DNA from: Gemmatimonadota bacterium | GTDB taxonomy: Bacteria > Latescibacterota > UBA2968 > UBA8231 | Assembly: GCA_028875335.1 (NCBI GenBank) | Contig: JAPPEF010000059.1 | Coordinates: 1 to 64,000, forward strand | Direction of reading: 5' to 3' | Length of the DNA: 64,000 bases | Shown: piece by piece, positions 17,608-24,060 of the stretch | Layout: each line of letters opens with the position of its first letter | How positions within the stretch are numbered: the first letter of the stretch is position 1 | Program-made: the position numbers and the translations under genes | The notes under the pieces: generated by a model | What the model was told of the DNA's origin: nothing | The model's input: only the letters and a program-made list of their open reading frames with translations | The model's database searches: none

Positions 17608-19071
17608 TTAGGGAAAAGGGACAGGCCCTGGTTTGAGATCCTCAAATGTAAGTGGCTTATCTCTCAACCCCATTTTCATGGGTAGTTCGTAAATTCGAGG
17701 ATTGCCTAAGTAAGGATATGCACTGATATGGGGCTGTACTAATTCAGGAATGAACACTTTGACGACCTTCACCTGAGACATCTGTCCGTGGGTACAGTCA
17801 ATAACAATCGGATCTATATCATATTGTCGAAGTATATCTTTGAGATATTCCAATTGTTCTTCTGAACGCTTGAATTTTACCTTTGGTAATTCCAATAGAT
17901 CCACTGTATCATCACCACGGAAAAAGTCTTTCAGTCGTCCAACATGTTCAGCATGTCCGTAGTATCCAATGGTTTCCAAAAATGTACGCATTTCAGCTAG
18001 TGATTTGTTTGGTGGAGCGTCGAATATTGCTTGTACACCCCTCGTAAACTCTCGTTGAGGTGCTAACATAGAACACTTCAATTGTAGTTCAGACTGTCCA
18101 TATTCCATCAGGGCTTGTATAAAGGCCTCCTCTCCATCCAATGACGCTGCTGATCCAGCTTGATAGGCAAATTTTTTGTAGTAGGGCACTAACTGAGTCA
18201 CCGAGATGCAGGGTACCTTAGGAAAACCAACGTCGTGTAACCAGAAATTCACATCACCAGATAGAGATCCGATATATTCCAAAGCTCTATTAGCCTTCTT
18301 GAAAGAGAGCTGCTTGTCAACTTCTACTCGGCGTAGCGGAATATTTGAATACCAAGACAGCATCAAGGCATCGCGCTCGACAAGCTCTGTTACTCCAGCA
18401 ATAATGGCCAAGGCTTCGTCTATATGAGAGGCCATACCAGAAGAAGATGAATAGCCGATGGAGGATTCCTTAATAGATGGAATATAGAAGAAAAGCACTA
18501 GCTGTAGAGGAATCCATATATCTTCTTGGCTGATGAGTCGACGTCCCTTGACCCAGTCAAATTCAGACTCGCGAGTAAAGGGTTGAAAAAAGAAGTCGGA
18601 ACAGGTGTATTGCTCATCTGCAAACAGGGGAACTGCTTCCGGCGCAATAGCATTTTGACCGGCTTTTTGCAGAGAACTATACGATCCGGCACATATATCT
18701 AAGTTTTCTTTTAAGAAAGCGAATGCGCCAGACATCCTTTCAACACTCTCTCCTAAGTCGGACAAAAAAGAAGACGGAAGATCAAAGCCTTTGCCCCCTG
18801 CAGTCACAGAAGAGTTCAATGCCAAATTTAGGGAAGGGAGGCCGACGAGTTGACGAATGACTTGGTTGGTGTCCCAATGGTTGCTATTAACGACGACGGT
18901 TTGAGAAACCCCAGTTCCACCGTTGTAAATGGTCGAATATCGGATCGGACCGTTGGGAGAATACCACGATAGCATTTCTCTGATTGCCTTCCCTTCTTTC
19001 TCGTTCATTACATTGGGCAAAATTTCTTGATGAGGATTAATGTACGTGGAGCTTAATTGTAGAGAAGTCAT
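17608..19071 (-). CDS. YcaO-domain azoline-forming cyclodehydratase
   Basis: 487 residues. YcaO landmarks include VTAGGKGFD and a family-wide block AIIAGVTELVERDALMLSWYSNIP, with EEAFIQALMEYGQSEL further on, which carry ATP/Mg-binding acidic residues. The protein ends in PVPFP, matching the C-terminal PxPxP motif that marks YcaO enzymes making thiazolines and oxazolines from Cys, Ser and Thr by ATP-dependent backbone cyclodehydration. It should act with the E1-like protein at 21716, which binds the leader. No E1-like domain is fused, so this is the split C+D arrangement of streptolysin S. It lies 9 bp after the permease gene, and a GGGAGG within that gene's end can serve as ribosome-binding site. 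Confidence 0.95.
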   Translation of the reverse strand: MTSLQLSSTYINPHQEILPNVMNEKEGKAIREMLSWYSPNGPIRYSTIYNGGTGVSQTVVVNSNHWDTNQVIRQLVGLPSLNLALNSSVTAGGKGFDLPSSFLSDLGESVERMSGAFAFLKENLDICAGSYSSLQKAGQNAIAPEAVPLFADEQYTCSDFFFQPFTRESEFDWVKGRRLISQEDIWIPLQLVLFFYIPSIKESSIGYSSSSGMASHIDEALAIIAGVTELVERDALMLSWYSNIPLRRVEVDKQLSFKKANRALEYIGSLSGDVNFWLHDVGFPKVPCISVTQLVPYYKKFAYQAGSAASLDGEEAFIQALMEYGQSELQLKCSMLAPQREFTRGVQAIFDAPPNKSLAEMRTFLETIGYYGHAEHVGRLKDFFRGDDTVDLLELPKVKFKRSEEQLEYLKDILRQYDIDPIVIDCTHGQMSQVKVVKVFIPELVQPHISAYPYLGNPRIYELPMKMGLRDKPLTFEDLKPGPVPFP

Positions 19072-19080
19072 GATGGATAT

Positions 19081-19854
19081 TCACGCCTCCCACTTGAATA
19101 TTCGAATAGAAATTAAATACGACAGAGTGGCTATGGCTGTAAGAAACAGTAATGAATTTGCATGCTGAGATATTGGATCCCCTAGCCAGACACCGGAAAA
19201 GGTCGCGACGACATGAGTTAAAGGAGAGGCCCAACTTAAGGTCTGTAGCCAACTTGGGAACATTGGCGTAGGAAAGGCAGCTCCCGATATAAAAAACATG
19301 ACGAGAAACAAAAACTGTCCTAAGGCATGAATGCTTCTTGAAGATTTGAAAAGCCCACTTATCAAGAATCCTAAGGTAAAAAAGCAGGCAATACAGACTA
19401 TTCCCACAAACAGGACAATTGCCCAGTGTCCATGGAAATGGATGTCGAAAACGCATTCTGCGGCCAAGAGCAAAATCAAAGAAGAAAAAATAAATATGAC
19501 AGCCTGCATTACAGTGTGTACGCATAGATAGAACCCAAGCGAGAGCGGACTGACTACATAGCGCTTGAGAATACCAATCAGACGGTATTCAGCTAAGAAG
19601 TTCGTGAGATTAGTCAAGCCGGCTTGGCCGATATATGCAGCCATGAGCGCTGGGGCGTAAAAATCAATATAGCGCACATCGTGACGGTCCCACATCGGAG
19701 CTTCTCCAAAGAGAGAACCGAACATGAAAAAGACCAAAACGGGGAATACAAATGTAAAAAAAGCAGCAGTAGGTTGACGCAAAAACAACTTGCACTCGAT
19801 GATCCAGAGGGCGACGAAACTACTCAGCCAAATAGTTCTATTTAAAAGGGCCAT
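19081..19854 (-). CDS. ABC-2 type permease of the RiPP exporter
   Basis: About 257 residues from ATG 19854; a TTG at 19863 is the alternative. The N-terminus (MALLNRTIWLSSFVALWIIECKLFLRQP) is the cytoplasmic entry of ABC-2 permeases, followed by six hydrophobic helices, for example FFTFVFPVLVFFMFGSLF and FLVMFFISGAAFPTPMFP. The SGAAFPTPMFPSWLQTLSWASPLTHVV stretch is the conserved periplasmic/TM5 region of the family. It pairs with the ATPase at 15200 to export the modified peptide. It lies between the SagB-like dehydrogenase and the YcaO gene. Only one permease is present, so it is expected to be a homodimer (SagH/SagI systems have two). Confidence 0.9.
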   Translation of the reverse strand: MALLNRTIWLSSFVALWIIECKLFLRQPTAAFFTFVFPVLVFFMFGSLFGEAPMWDRHDVRYIDFYAPALMAAYIGQAGLTNLTNFLAEYRLIGILKRYVVSPLSLGFYLCVHTVMQAVIFIFSSLILLLAAECVFDIHFHGHWAIVLFVGIVCIACFFTLGFLISGLFKSSRSIHALGQFLFLVMFFISGAAFPTPMFPSWLQTLSWASPLTHVVATFSGVWLGDPISQHANSLLFLTAIATLSYLISIRIFKWEA

Positions 19855-19866
19855 TTTATGCAATCC

Positions 19867-20835
19867 TCAACTGATTCTATCAGTGAATTTTTGAAGCAGT
19901 GATTCTTTATCTATTTTATTTCCAAAAGCAACCATTAGAGTTGTAAATTCTCTGCATCCATCCAACCTTAAAAAGGAGTCCGTAATTTCATCGTCAAAGC
20001 CAAATATCATACATGACCCTAACTCAAGTGCCGTGGCGACAAGATGTAAATTCTGGCTTACGACACCAGTTTCAAGAAGGGCCAATCGATATGACTTATA
20101 AGCACCATATTTCCATATGAGCCGCGATATGTCAGGTGCGATGAAGATGACTATACTTGCTTCAGCTAACCATTCGTGAGAAGGACAACAATTAGCTGCA
20201 CGCCATCTAAAATTCCCCCTCTCAATCAGTTCTAGGCAGTTTTGTGTGGAAATGTAATGGTACAATCCTTGAGGAATATCTTCGACTTCGTTGACAACAA
20301 GATAAAATTCTGTGCATTGCAGTCCGCCAGCAGTTGGAAAATTGCGTAGTGTAACATCGCGACGATTATACGCCGATATGGTAGCCCGTACACCACAAGA
20401 TTGCCCTAATAATGCACTCAGTTTTCCGAGCGATAGAGTTGATCTCCTAAAGTCTCGAACCGAAGCACGGCTGTTGATTACTTCCGAGATAGATTTAGTG
20501 ACAGGTGAAAATTTTCTCTCCAGTTGGATCCTTTTTGAACCGACGAATTCTTTGTGTAGGTTCGGCGCGATTTTTTCATTTATTTTTTGCAAGGACAGCC
20601 ACTCATCTTCCACGAGATAGTCTTTTAGTCCGTTTACTACGATAGCTAATTCATCCATAGGTCCTGATCTACCTCGTTTGGCGCGCTTCAAGAATTCGCA
20701 CAAAACTTGCTGCTCCTGCGACTCCAAATTTTTCAGTTCTTGCAACAGCACCGGTTCTAGAGTAGTCGTCAGCTCTGAATGAGGCGCAGGATCCGATATT
20801 TCCACCACAGCGGACTCTTCCTCTCTGATGGCCAT
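19867..20835 (-). CDS. SagB/McbC-type FMN-dependent azoline dehydrogenase
   Basis: 322 residues. The nitroreductase-fold landmarks of SagB-type dehydrogenases are present: SEVINSRASVRDFRR (flavin-phosphate binding Arg/Ser), FPTAGGLQCTEFYLVV, GLYHYISTQNCLELI and YGAYKSYRLALLETGVVSQNLHLVATAL. The enzyme oxidises thiazoline/oxazoline rings to thiazole/oxazole using FMN. The first ~110 residues are an N-terminal helical extension. It starts 3 bp after the neighbouring nitroreductase-like gene, suggesting translational coupling and perhaps a heterodimer. Its presence predicts that the final product carries aromatic azoles, not only azolines. Confidence 0.92.
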   Translation of the reverse strand: MAIREEESAVVEISDPAPHSELTTTLEPVLLQELKNLESQEQQVLCEFLKRAKRGRSGPMDELAIVVNGLKDYLVEDEWLSLQKINEKIAPNLHKEFVGSKRIQLERKFSPVTKSISEVINSRASVRDFRRSTLSLGKLSALLGQSCGVRATISAYNRRDVTLRNFPTAGGLQCTEFYLVVNEVEDIPQGLYHYISTQNCLELIERGNFRWRAANCCPSHEWLAEASIVIFIAPDISRLIWKYGAYKSYRLALLETGVVSQNLHLVATALELGSCMIFGFDDEITDSFLRLDGCREFTTLMVAFGNKIDKESLLQKFTDRIS

Positions 20836-20838
20836 TGT

Positions 20839-21648
20839 CTATTTATCCGTGTTGGTGGTGGTGGATGAGAAGGTAAGGAGGGCGTAAACAGACCGTTCCA
20901 CACCATCGGCTTGTACAAATTCGTCTGCTCTTGTATCGAGAAAGTCTTGATGGACTGTGACTGGGTGTCCGTAGGATTTGTACCAATTTTGAAAGTATCC
21001 GAGCAGTCGCCCGATATCAAGCAAGGTATGGCGGTAGCCCCGGGGACCGTAGAGAAGCATGTATCGCCAAGGACAAGCGACGACGATCAACATAGTCGAA
21101 TACTCCTCAAGACGTACAGACTGGGATTTCCAAAACAGGCGGGGCAAAAGAGTCGCTTCATTTTTTACTTCACGCTCAATCCAGAGATAGTCCGACTCTG
21201 GGACTATGCGGAGTAGCATTCCATCGTGGAGCACAAGCAGATCGGCGGCATAGAGCAAGTTGGCTAGAGAACCCGGTTTGGAAAAGAGATTCAGTGGGCC
21301 TTGAAGCCACTCAGGTAGTTGGTCATAAGGAACTCTCAGCTCAGCTCCCTTGTCAACTAAGGTTTCTTCATCAACGCGATAGGCAGTCTCAAAGAACCAT
21401 CGGCGCACCTGTTCAAGCATTGAGGTACTAGAGGGAATCTGAAGGGTCGAGTGGGGGATCAGCTTCGAGTTTTCATGGTACAATTCGGCCACATGCGGCT
21501 TTGGTTTGACCTGTCGGTAAAGATAATCCGAAGCAGCCGAGTGGCTTAGATCAATGCTGTGAGGAGAAGGTACAATCGCTGCTTCCAGAAACATCTGGAT
21601 GTGTTCCAAAGAAGGATCTGGAGCGATATGAGGAGATTCGGCGGTCAT
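20839..21648 (-). CDS. Divergent nitroreductase-fold protein of the RiPP cluster (second SagB-like subunit)
   Basis: 269 residues; a GGAG ribosome-binding site stands six bases before ATG 21648. Residues ~38-66 (SAASDYLYRQVKPK ... ELYHENSKLIPH) resemble the N-terminus of SagB-type proteins (YHExSKL). LLYGPRGYRHTLLDIGRLLGYFQNW near residue 205 resembles the helix that in SagB reads YGxKxYRxALLExGHVxQN. The RxSxRxF flavin-phosphate motif and PxAGGLxxxE are not seen, so it probably cannot bind FMN in the usual way. It may be a structural partner of the dehydrogenase encoded 3 bp downstream. The fold assignment is by eye; the partner role is inferred from the gene order. Confidence 0.65.
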   Translation of the reverse strand: MTAESPHIAPDPSLEHIQMFLEAAIVPSPHSIDLSHSAASDYLYRQVKPKPHVAELYHENSKLIPHSTLQIPSSTSMLEQVRRWFFETAYRVDEETLVDKGAELRVPYDQLPEWLQGPLNLFSKPGSLANLLYAADLLVLHDGMLLRIVPESDYLWIEREVKNEATLLPRLFWKSQSVRLEEYSTMLIVVACPWRYMLLYGPRGYRHTLLDIGRLLGYFQNWYKSYGHPVTVHQDFLDTRADEFVQADGVERSVYALLTFSSTTTNTDK

Positions 21649-21715
21649 TTTGTACTCCGTTCGGAGGTATTACATCAGATTGACGAAACGCTCTTTGCCT
21701 TGGATAGCAAGAGGT

Positions 21716-22834
21716 TTAGAGAAACATGTGTCTGTACCCGTTGCGTAGATCAACAGATACAGGGGATCTGGGTAGTTTTAATATTTCTTCGTAATCGACA
21801 TAGGGCTTTTCAAAGTTGATGCGGAAGCATCGGCCTATTAGAGAAGATTTCCCGGACAAAAGGAAAGACGAGGTGGTGCCTACCACAAAACCGGCAGCTA
21901 TGCTAGCGTAGGGTGGGAACACAAACTGATGACTGTAAAGACCATTCCTATTCATTTCTTCTTTATAGGTATAATACTCGCTACGCTGAATGGACAAAGT
22001 AGCTTCCGATTGGATTTCAAACTCGTTGTAGCAGCACGTTTCTCCAGGCACATAAATAGGTCCGATACAAGCTTCACTTCCGTCCATAAATGCGGACATC
22101 CACGGCTTTTCGGCGGAAAGTGCTGCTATATCTATAGTATGAAAGAGATGGGAAGAGAAGACCTCGGAGGCGGCGACGACAAAGTTTGAAGCACTAAGTA
22201 AGTTTTCTAAGGCGTCCTGATTATGATAAGGTTCTTTGATCGTCTTGAGATGATCGTAACCGAGATCTAACAGATGCGATTCCAAGGAATCAACATAAGG
22301 TCGCCCCTTCTCTATATAGGTCGGGGATAGGTTAAATTGAGCCTGATCAACAGTAACCTTCTCGATGCATCGATCGTCCAGAATGTGCATCTGGCCGATC
22401 CCAATTTTTGCGAGTTCTTCCGCCACGCGGCTACCAAGATAACCGGCCCCTACGATGCCAATGCAGATATTGTCGAGGTCTTGGTTGTTACCTACGACAG
22501 CATTCAAATAGCTTACGATAGGACTTTCGTTAGCTTGTGAGAGAAACCCTTGGGATGCCAGAGTCGAGAGGAGCTCTTCCGCATCTTTAAGCTCTCCTTC
22601 CCTAATTACTTCTTGCTCTTGGAGGTCTTGTAGAGAAGCTGGTGACGTCAAACGACGGAGCACCCGTCCCAAAAGGTGGGTTCTGCCTTCATCTCTGATC
22701 GTTTGGTTGAATTTGGATCTCACGCCGTGTAGTACTAAAATTTCATCTTCTCCGCAAAAAATGAACTTGAGCGAGGGATTGAGTACGAAACGACATTTCT
22801 TGCCAATGAGTTCAGTTTGGGCTTCCATGGACAT
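21716..22834 (-). CDS. E1-like (ThiF-fold) RiPP leader-binding / cyclodehydratase partner protein
   Basis: 372 residues. The N-terminal ~100 residues (LNPSLKFIFCGEDEILVLHG ... ELLSTLASQGFL) look like a winged-helix RiPP recognition element. From ~117 there is an E1/ThiF Rossmann domain: NICIGIVGAGYLGSRVAEELAKIGIGQMHILDD with GxGxxG and the acidic DD, then TVDQAQFNLSPTYIEKGRPYVDSLESHL. In azoline RiPP clusters this C/F-type protein binds the precursor leader and presents the core to YcaO. It is the first modification gene after the precursor, separated from it by a hairpin-bearing 321-bp region. No zinc CxxC pairs are evident, as is common for the non-catalytic E1 homologues. Confidence 0.88.
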   Translation of the reverse strand: MSMEAQTELIGKKCRFVLNPSLKFIFCGEDEILVLHGVRSKFNQTIRDEGRTHLLGRVLRRLTSPASLQDLQEQEVIREGELKDAEELLSTLASQGFLSQANESPIVSYLNAVVGNNQDLDNICIGIVGAGYLGSRVAEELAKIGIGQMHILDDRCIEKVTVDQAQFNLSPTYIEKGRPYVDSLESHLLDLGYDHLKTIKEPYHNQDALENLLSASNFVVAASEVFSSHLFHTIDIAALSAEKPWMSAFMDGSEACIGPIYVPGETCCYNEFEIQSEATLSIQRSEYYTYKEEMNRNGLYSHQFVFPPYASIAAGFVVGTTSSFLLSGKSSLIGRCFRINFEKPYVDYEEILKLPRSPVSVDLRNGYRHMFL

Positions 22835-23155
22835 TTTCTCTTTTAGCTGCTGTGGCTCTGCTGAAAACAGTTGATCGTGGGCTGTTGATGCGACATATAC
22901 GGCAGAAATCAGGTTATTTACTAAGTGGGGTTAAGTACCTGCCCGTGGCAATAAATACAAACTGCTACGGGCAGGGTAATACCGAATAACCGAATACCAT
23001 TTGGATCATCATAGCCTCAGCCGCAATAACAAACAGGCCACTACGATGCTGCGAAATAACGGCGTTTATTTTTTGCTAGTGTTCAGGGCTCAAGTGATAG
23101 ATATGGTAAAACGGCAGCAACAGTCATTGAGCAACGCGGAAGTGCTTCGCGGCCC
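22835..23155. other. Intergenic region between RiPP precursor and modification genes
   Basis: This 321-bp stretch carries a 13-bp imperfect inverted repeat (22938-22975) and otherwise no gene I can support. A plus-strand open frame that covers part of it (from 23001) runs antisense across the precursor and has a low-complexity Gln/Pro/Leu composition dictated by the poly-Cys codons opposite; it is not credible. Confidence 0.7.
22938..22975 (-). terminator. Hairpin between precursor and operon (attenuator-like)
   Basis: CCTGCCCGTGGCA at 22938-22950 pairs with TGCTACGGGCAGG at 22963-22975: 12 of 13 positions complementary, with a 12-nt AT-rich loop. It lies about 180 bp past the precursor stop and 100 bp before the E1-like gene in the direction of transcription. 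No long T-run follows, so it may be a partial terminator or RNA-processing site. Streptolysin-type operons are known to place a terminator directly after the precursor gene so that precursor mRNA exceeds that of the enzymes. Confidence 0.55.
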
Positions 23156-23305
23156 TTATTCGGCAGCAAAAAATACGATAAAGCAGCAGCAGCAACAGCC
23201 ACCACCGCTGCTACTGCCACCGTTAGTACTAGTATTAGTGCCGGGACTCTTCCTCGCCGGCGACATATAGCCATCAAAAGGCTTCGATACGATTCTGAGC
23301 TTCAT
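23156..23305 (-). CDS. Azoline RiPP precursor peptide, streptolysin-S-like, with five consecutive Cys
   Basis: A 49-residue frame read directly from the reverse complement: ATG 23305-23303, TAA 23158-23156. An ideal AAGGAGG stands seven bases before the ATG. The N-terminal part (MKLRIVSKPFDGYMSPARKS) is a short basic leader; F10-D-G-Y-M14 resembles the FxxxB leader motif of SagA-type precursors. Then come PGTNTSTNGGSSSGGG, five Cys (37-41) and the tail FIVFFAAE. SagA likewise has Gly-Gly before a run of Cys, so Cys/Ser/Thr here are plausible substrates for YcaO and SagB-type enzymes. Leader cleavage could be at Gly29-Gly30. It lies just upstream of the E1-like gene in the same direction. The peptide was too short for a usual ORF cutoff. 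Confidence 0.85.
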   Translation of the reverse strand: MKLRIVSKPFDGYMSPARKSPGTNTSTNGGSSSGGGCCCCCFIVFFAAE

Positions 23306-23312
23306 CTTGCTT

Positions 23313-23319
23313 CCTCCTT
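23313..23319 (-). promoter_or_regulatory. Ribosome-binding site of the RiPP precursor
   Basis: On the minus strand AAGGAGG is followed by the seven bases AAGCAAG and then ATG (23305). It is the strongest Shine-Dalgarno match in the whole cluster, where most other genes rely on weak sites or coupling. It fits high translation of a short substrate peptide and decides the start and frame of the precursor. Confidence 0.85.
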
Positions 23320-23437
23320 GGCTCGATCAGCCATTCGTTTGATAGCCGGTTGAGATGCGACACAGCAGAGATGGCAGCAACAGCCGACCTTCTGTTTGCT
23401 TCCACGTTTTAAATACTGCTGATGATTTGAAGCACGA

Positions 23438-23449
23438 CTGAGGCCTCAG
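23438..23449. promoter_or_regulatory. Perfect 12-bp palindrome upstream of the RiPP precursor
   Basis: CTGAGGCCTCAG is fully self-complementary and lies ~135 bp upstream of the precursor ATG. It could be an operator, but no regulator gene is in the cluster and a 12-bp palindrome can occur by chance. Confidence 0.25.
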
Positions 23450-23760
23450 CGGGAACAAAAGCGAAAAACATGCCAAGAAGTACACCGGACAACTGAATAG
23501 TCGTTTTTGTTCTTTAACTTATTGTAATTAAGTGATTTATACAATAAGACTTCTTTTGACAATAGTCTCCGCTCCAACTGGGCAATACGCCCAAGCGTAT
23601 CGTCTCCGCAACACCATTGTCGCCGAAGGGACACGAAAAAAGCAGCTACGGCACCGCGGCTACCCGTACCCGGGTAGTGTGTCAGTTTGAACTCCCCGAA
23701 AAAGTCAAATATAAAACGTGTGCATAAAAACAAAAGCATGCCATAAACTTGCCCGCTTAT

Positions 23761-23815
23761 TTACAAGGTGAAAACCCCTGCACTAATAGATTTGGCACGG
23801 GGATTTTTCTTGTAA
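23761..23815. terminator. Bidirectional terminator-like stem-loop
   Basis: The sequence reads TTACAAG ... AAAACCCCTGC, an AT-rich loop, then GCACGGGGATTTTT ... CTTGTAA. The CCCC/GGGG core is flanked by A-runs and T-runs on both strands, and a further 7-bp outer pairing TTACAAG/CTTGTAA closes it. It separates the RiPP cluster's upstream region from the topoisomerase operon and may insulate them. Confidence 0.6.
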
Positions 23816-24060
23816 CTTCAAAAAATTTATTTTCAAACTGACGCTGCTACCCACACCCTCATTTAATTGACAACTGCATATATGTTCACTATATTAAACA
23901 GGTGGAGAATTCCTTAAATTAGTAGCCGCACCAAAGAGAGCGTCTCCCCTACCTGCTCCCCTTTGATGCTTCTGCTTTCTCCTGCATTTTAAGTCTCCCA
24001 TTGTCCGCCGGTCGCGTCCCTCCCTCAGGAATCGCGGCTCGTTCTACATATAAACCTCTT

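Larger units (their letters stand above)
23306..24060. other. AT-rich intergenic region upstream of the divergent RiPP cluster and parE-like gene
   Basis: About 750 bp without a supportable gene. It holds a perfect 12-bp palindrome (23438-23449), small hairpins ATACGC/GCGTAT (around 23585-23599) and CTACCC/GGGTAG (around 23660-23676), and a terminator-like structure at 23761-23815. I found no well-spaced -35/-10 pair for the precursor: TTGTCA and TATAAA occur near 23540-23565 on the minus strand but only ~15 bp apart. Confidence 0.6.

Noticed and set aside
23001..23270. Plus-strand 89-codon frame rich in Gln, Pro and Leu
   Set aside because: It lies antisense over the RiPP precursor; its Gln/Pro/Leu runs are what the Cys and Gly codons of the precursor give on the other strand. 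No ribosome-binding site.
23083..23277. Minus-strand 64-codon frame (Ala/Val-rich) overlapping the precursor
   Set aside because: It is the neighbouring frame of the true precursor: poly-Ala/Val arises from out-of-frame GCT/GTT readings of the TGC and GGT codons. It has no Shine-Dalgarno, while the precursor has an ideal one.
23438..23449. CTGAGGCCTCAG as proven operator of the RiPP cluster
   Set aside because: Perfect palindrome, but no regulator gene or second copy supports it; listed only as a weak candidate site.
23446..23739. Minus-strand 97-codon frame upstream of the RiPP precursor, considered as a second precursor
   Set aside because: No leader-like part, no Cys/Ser/Thr-rich core, no ribosome-binding site, and it crosses hairpin-forming non-coding sequence.
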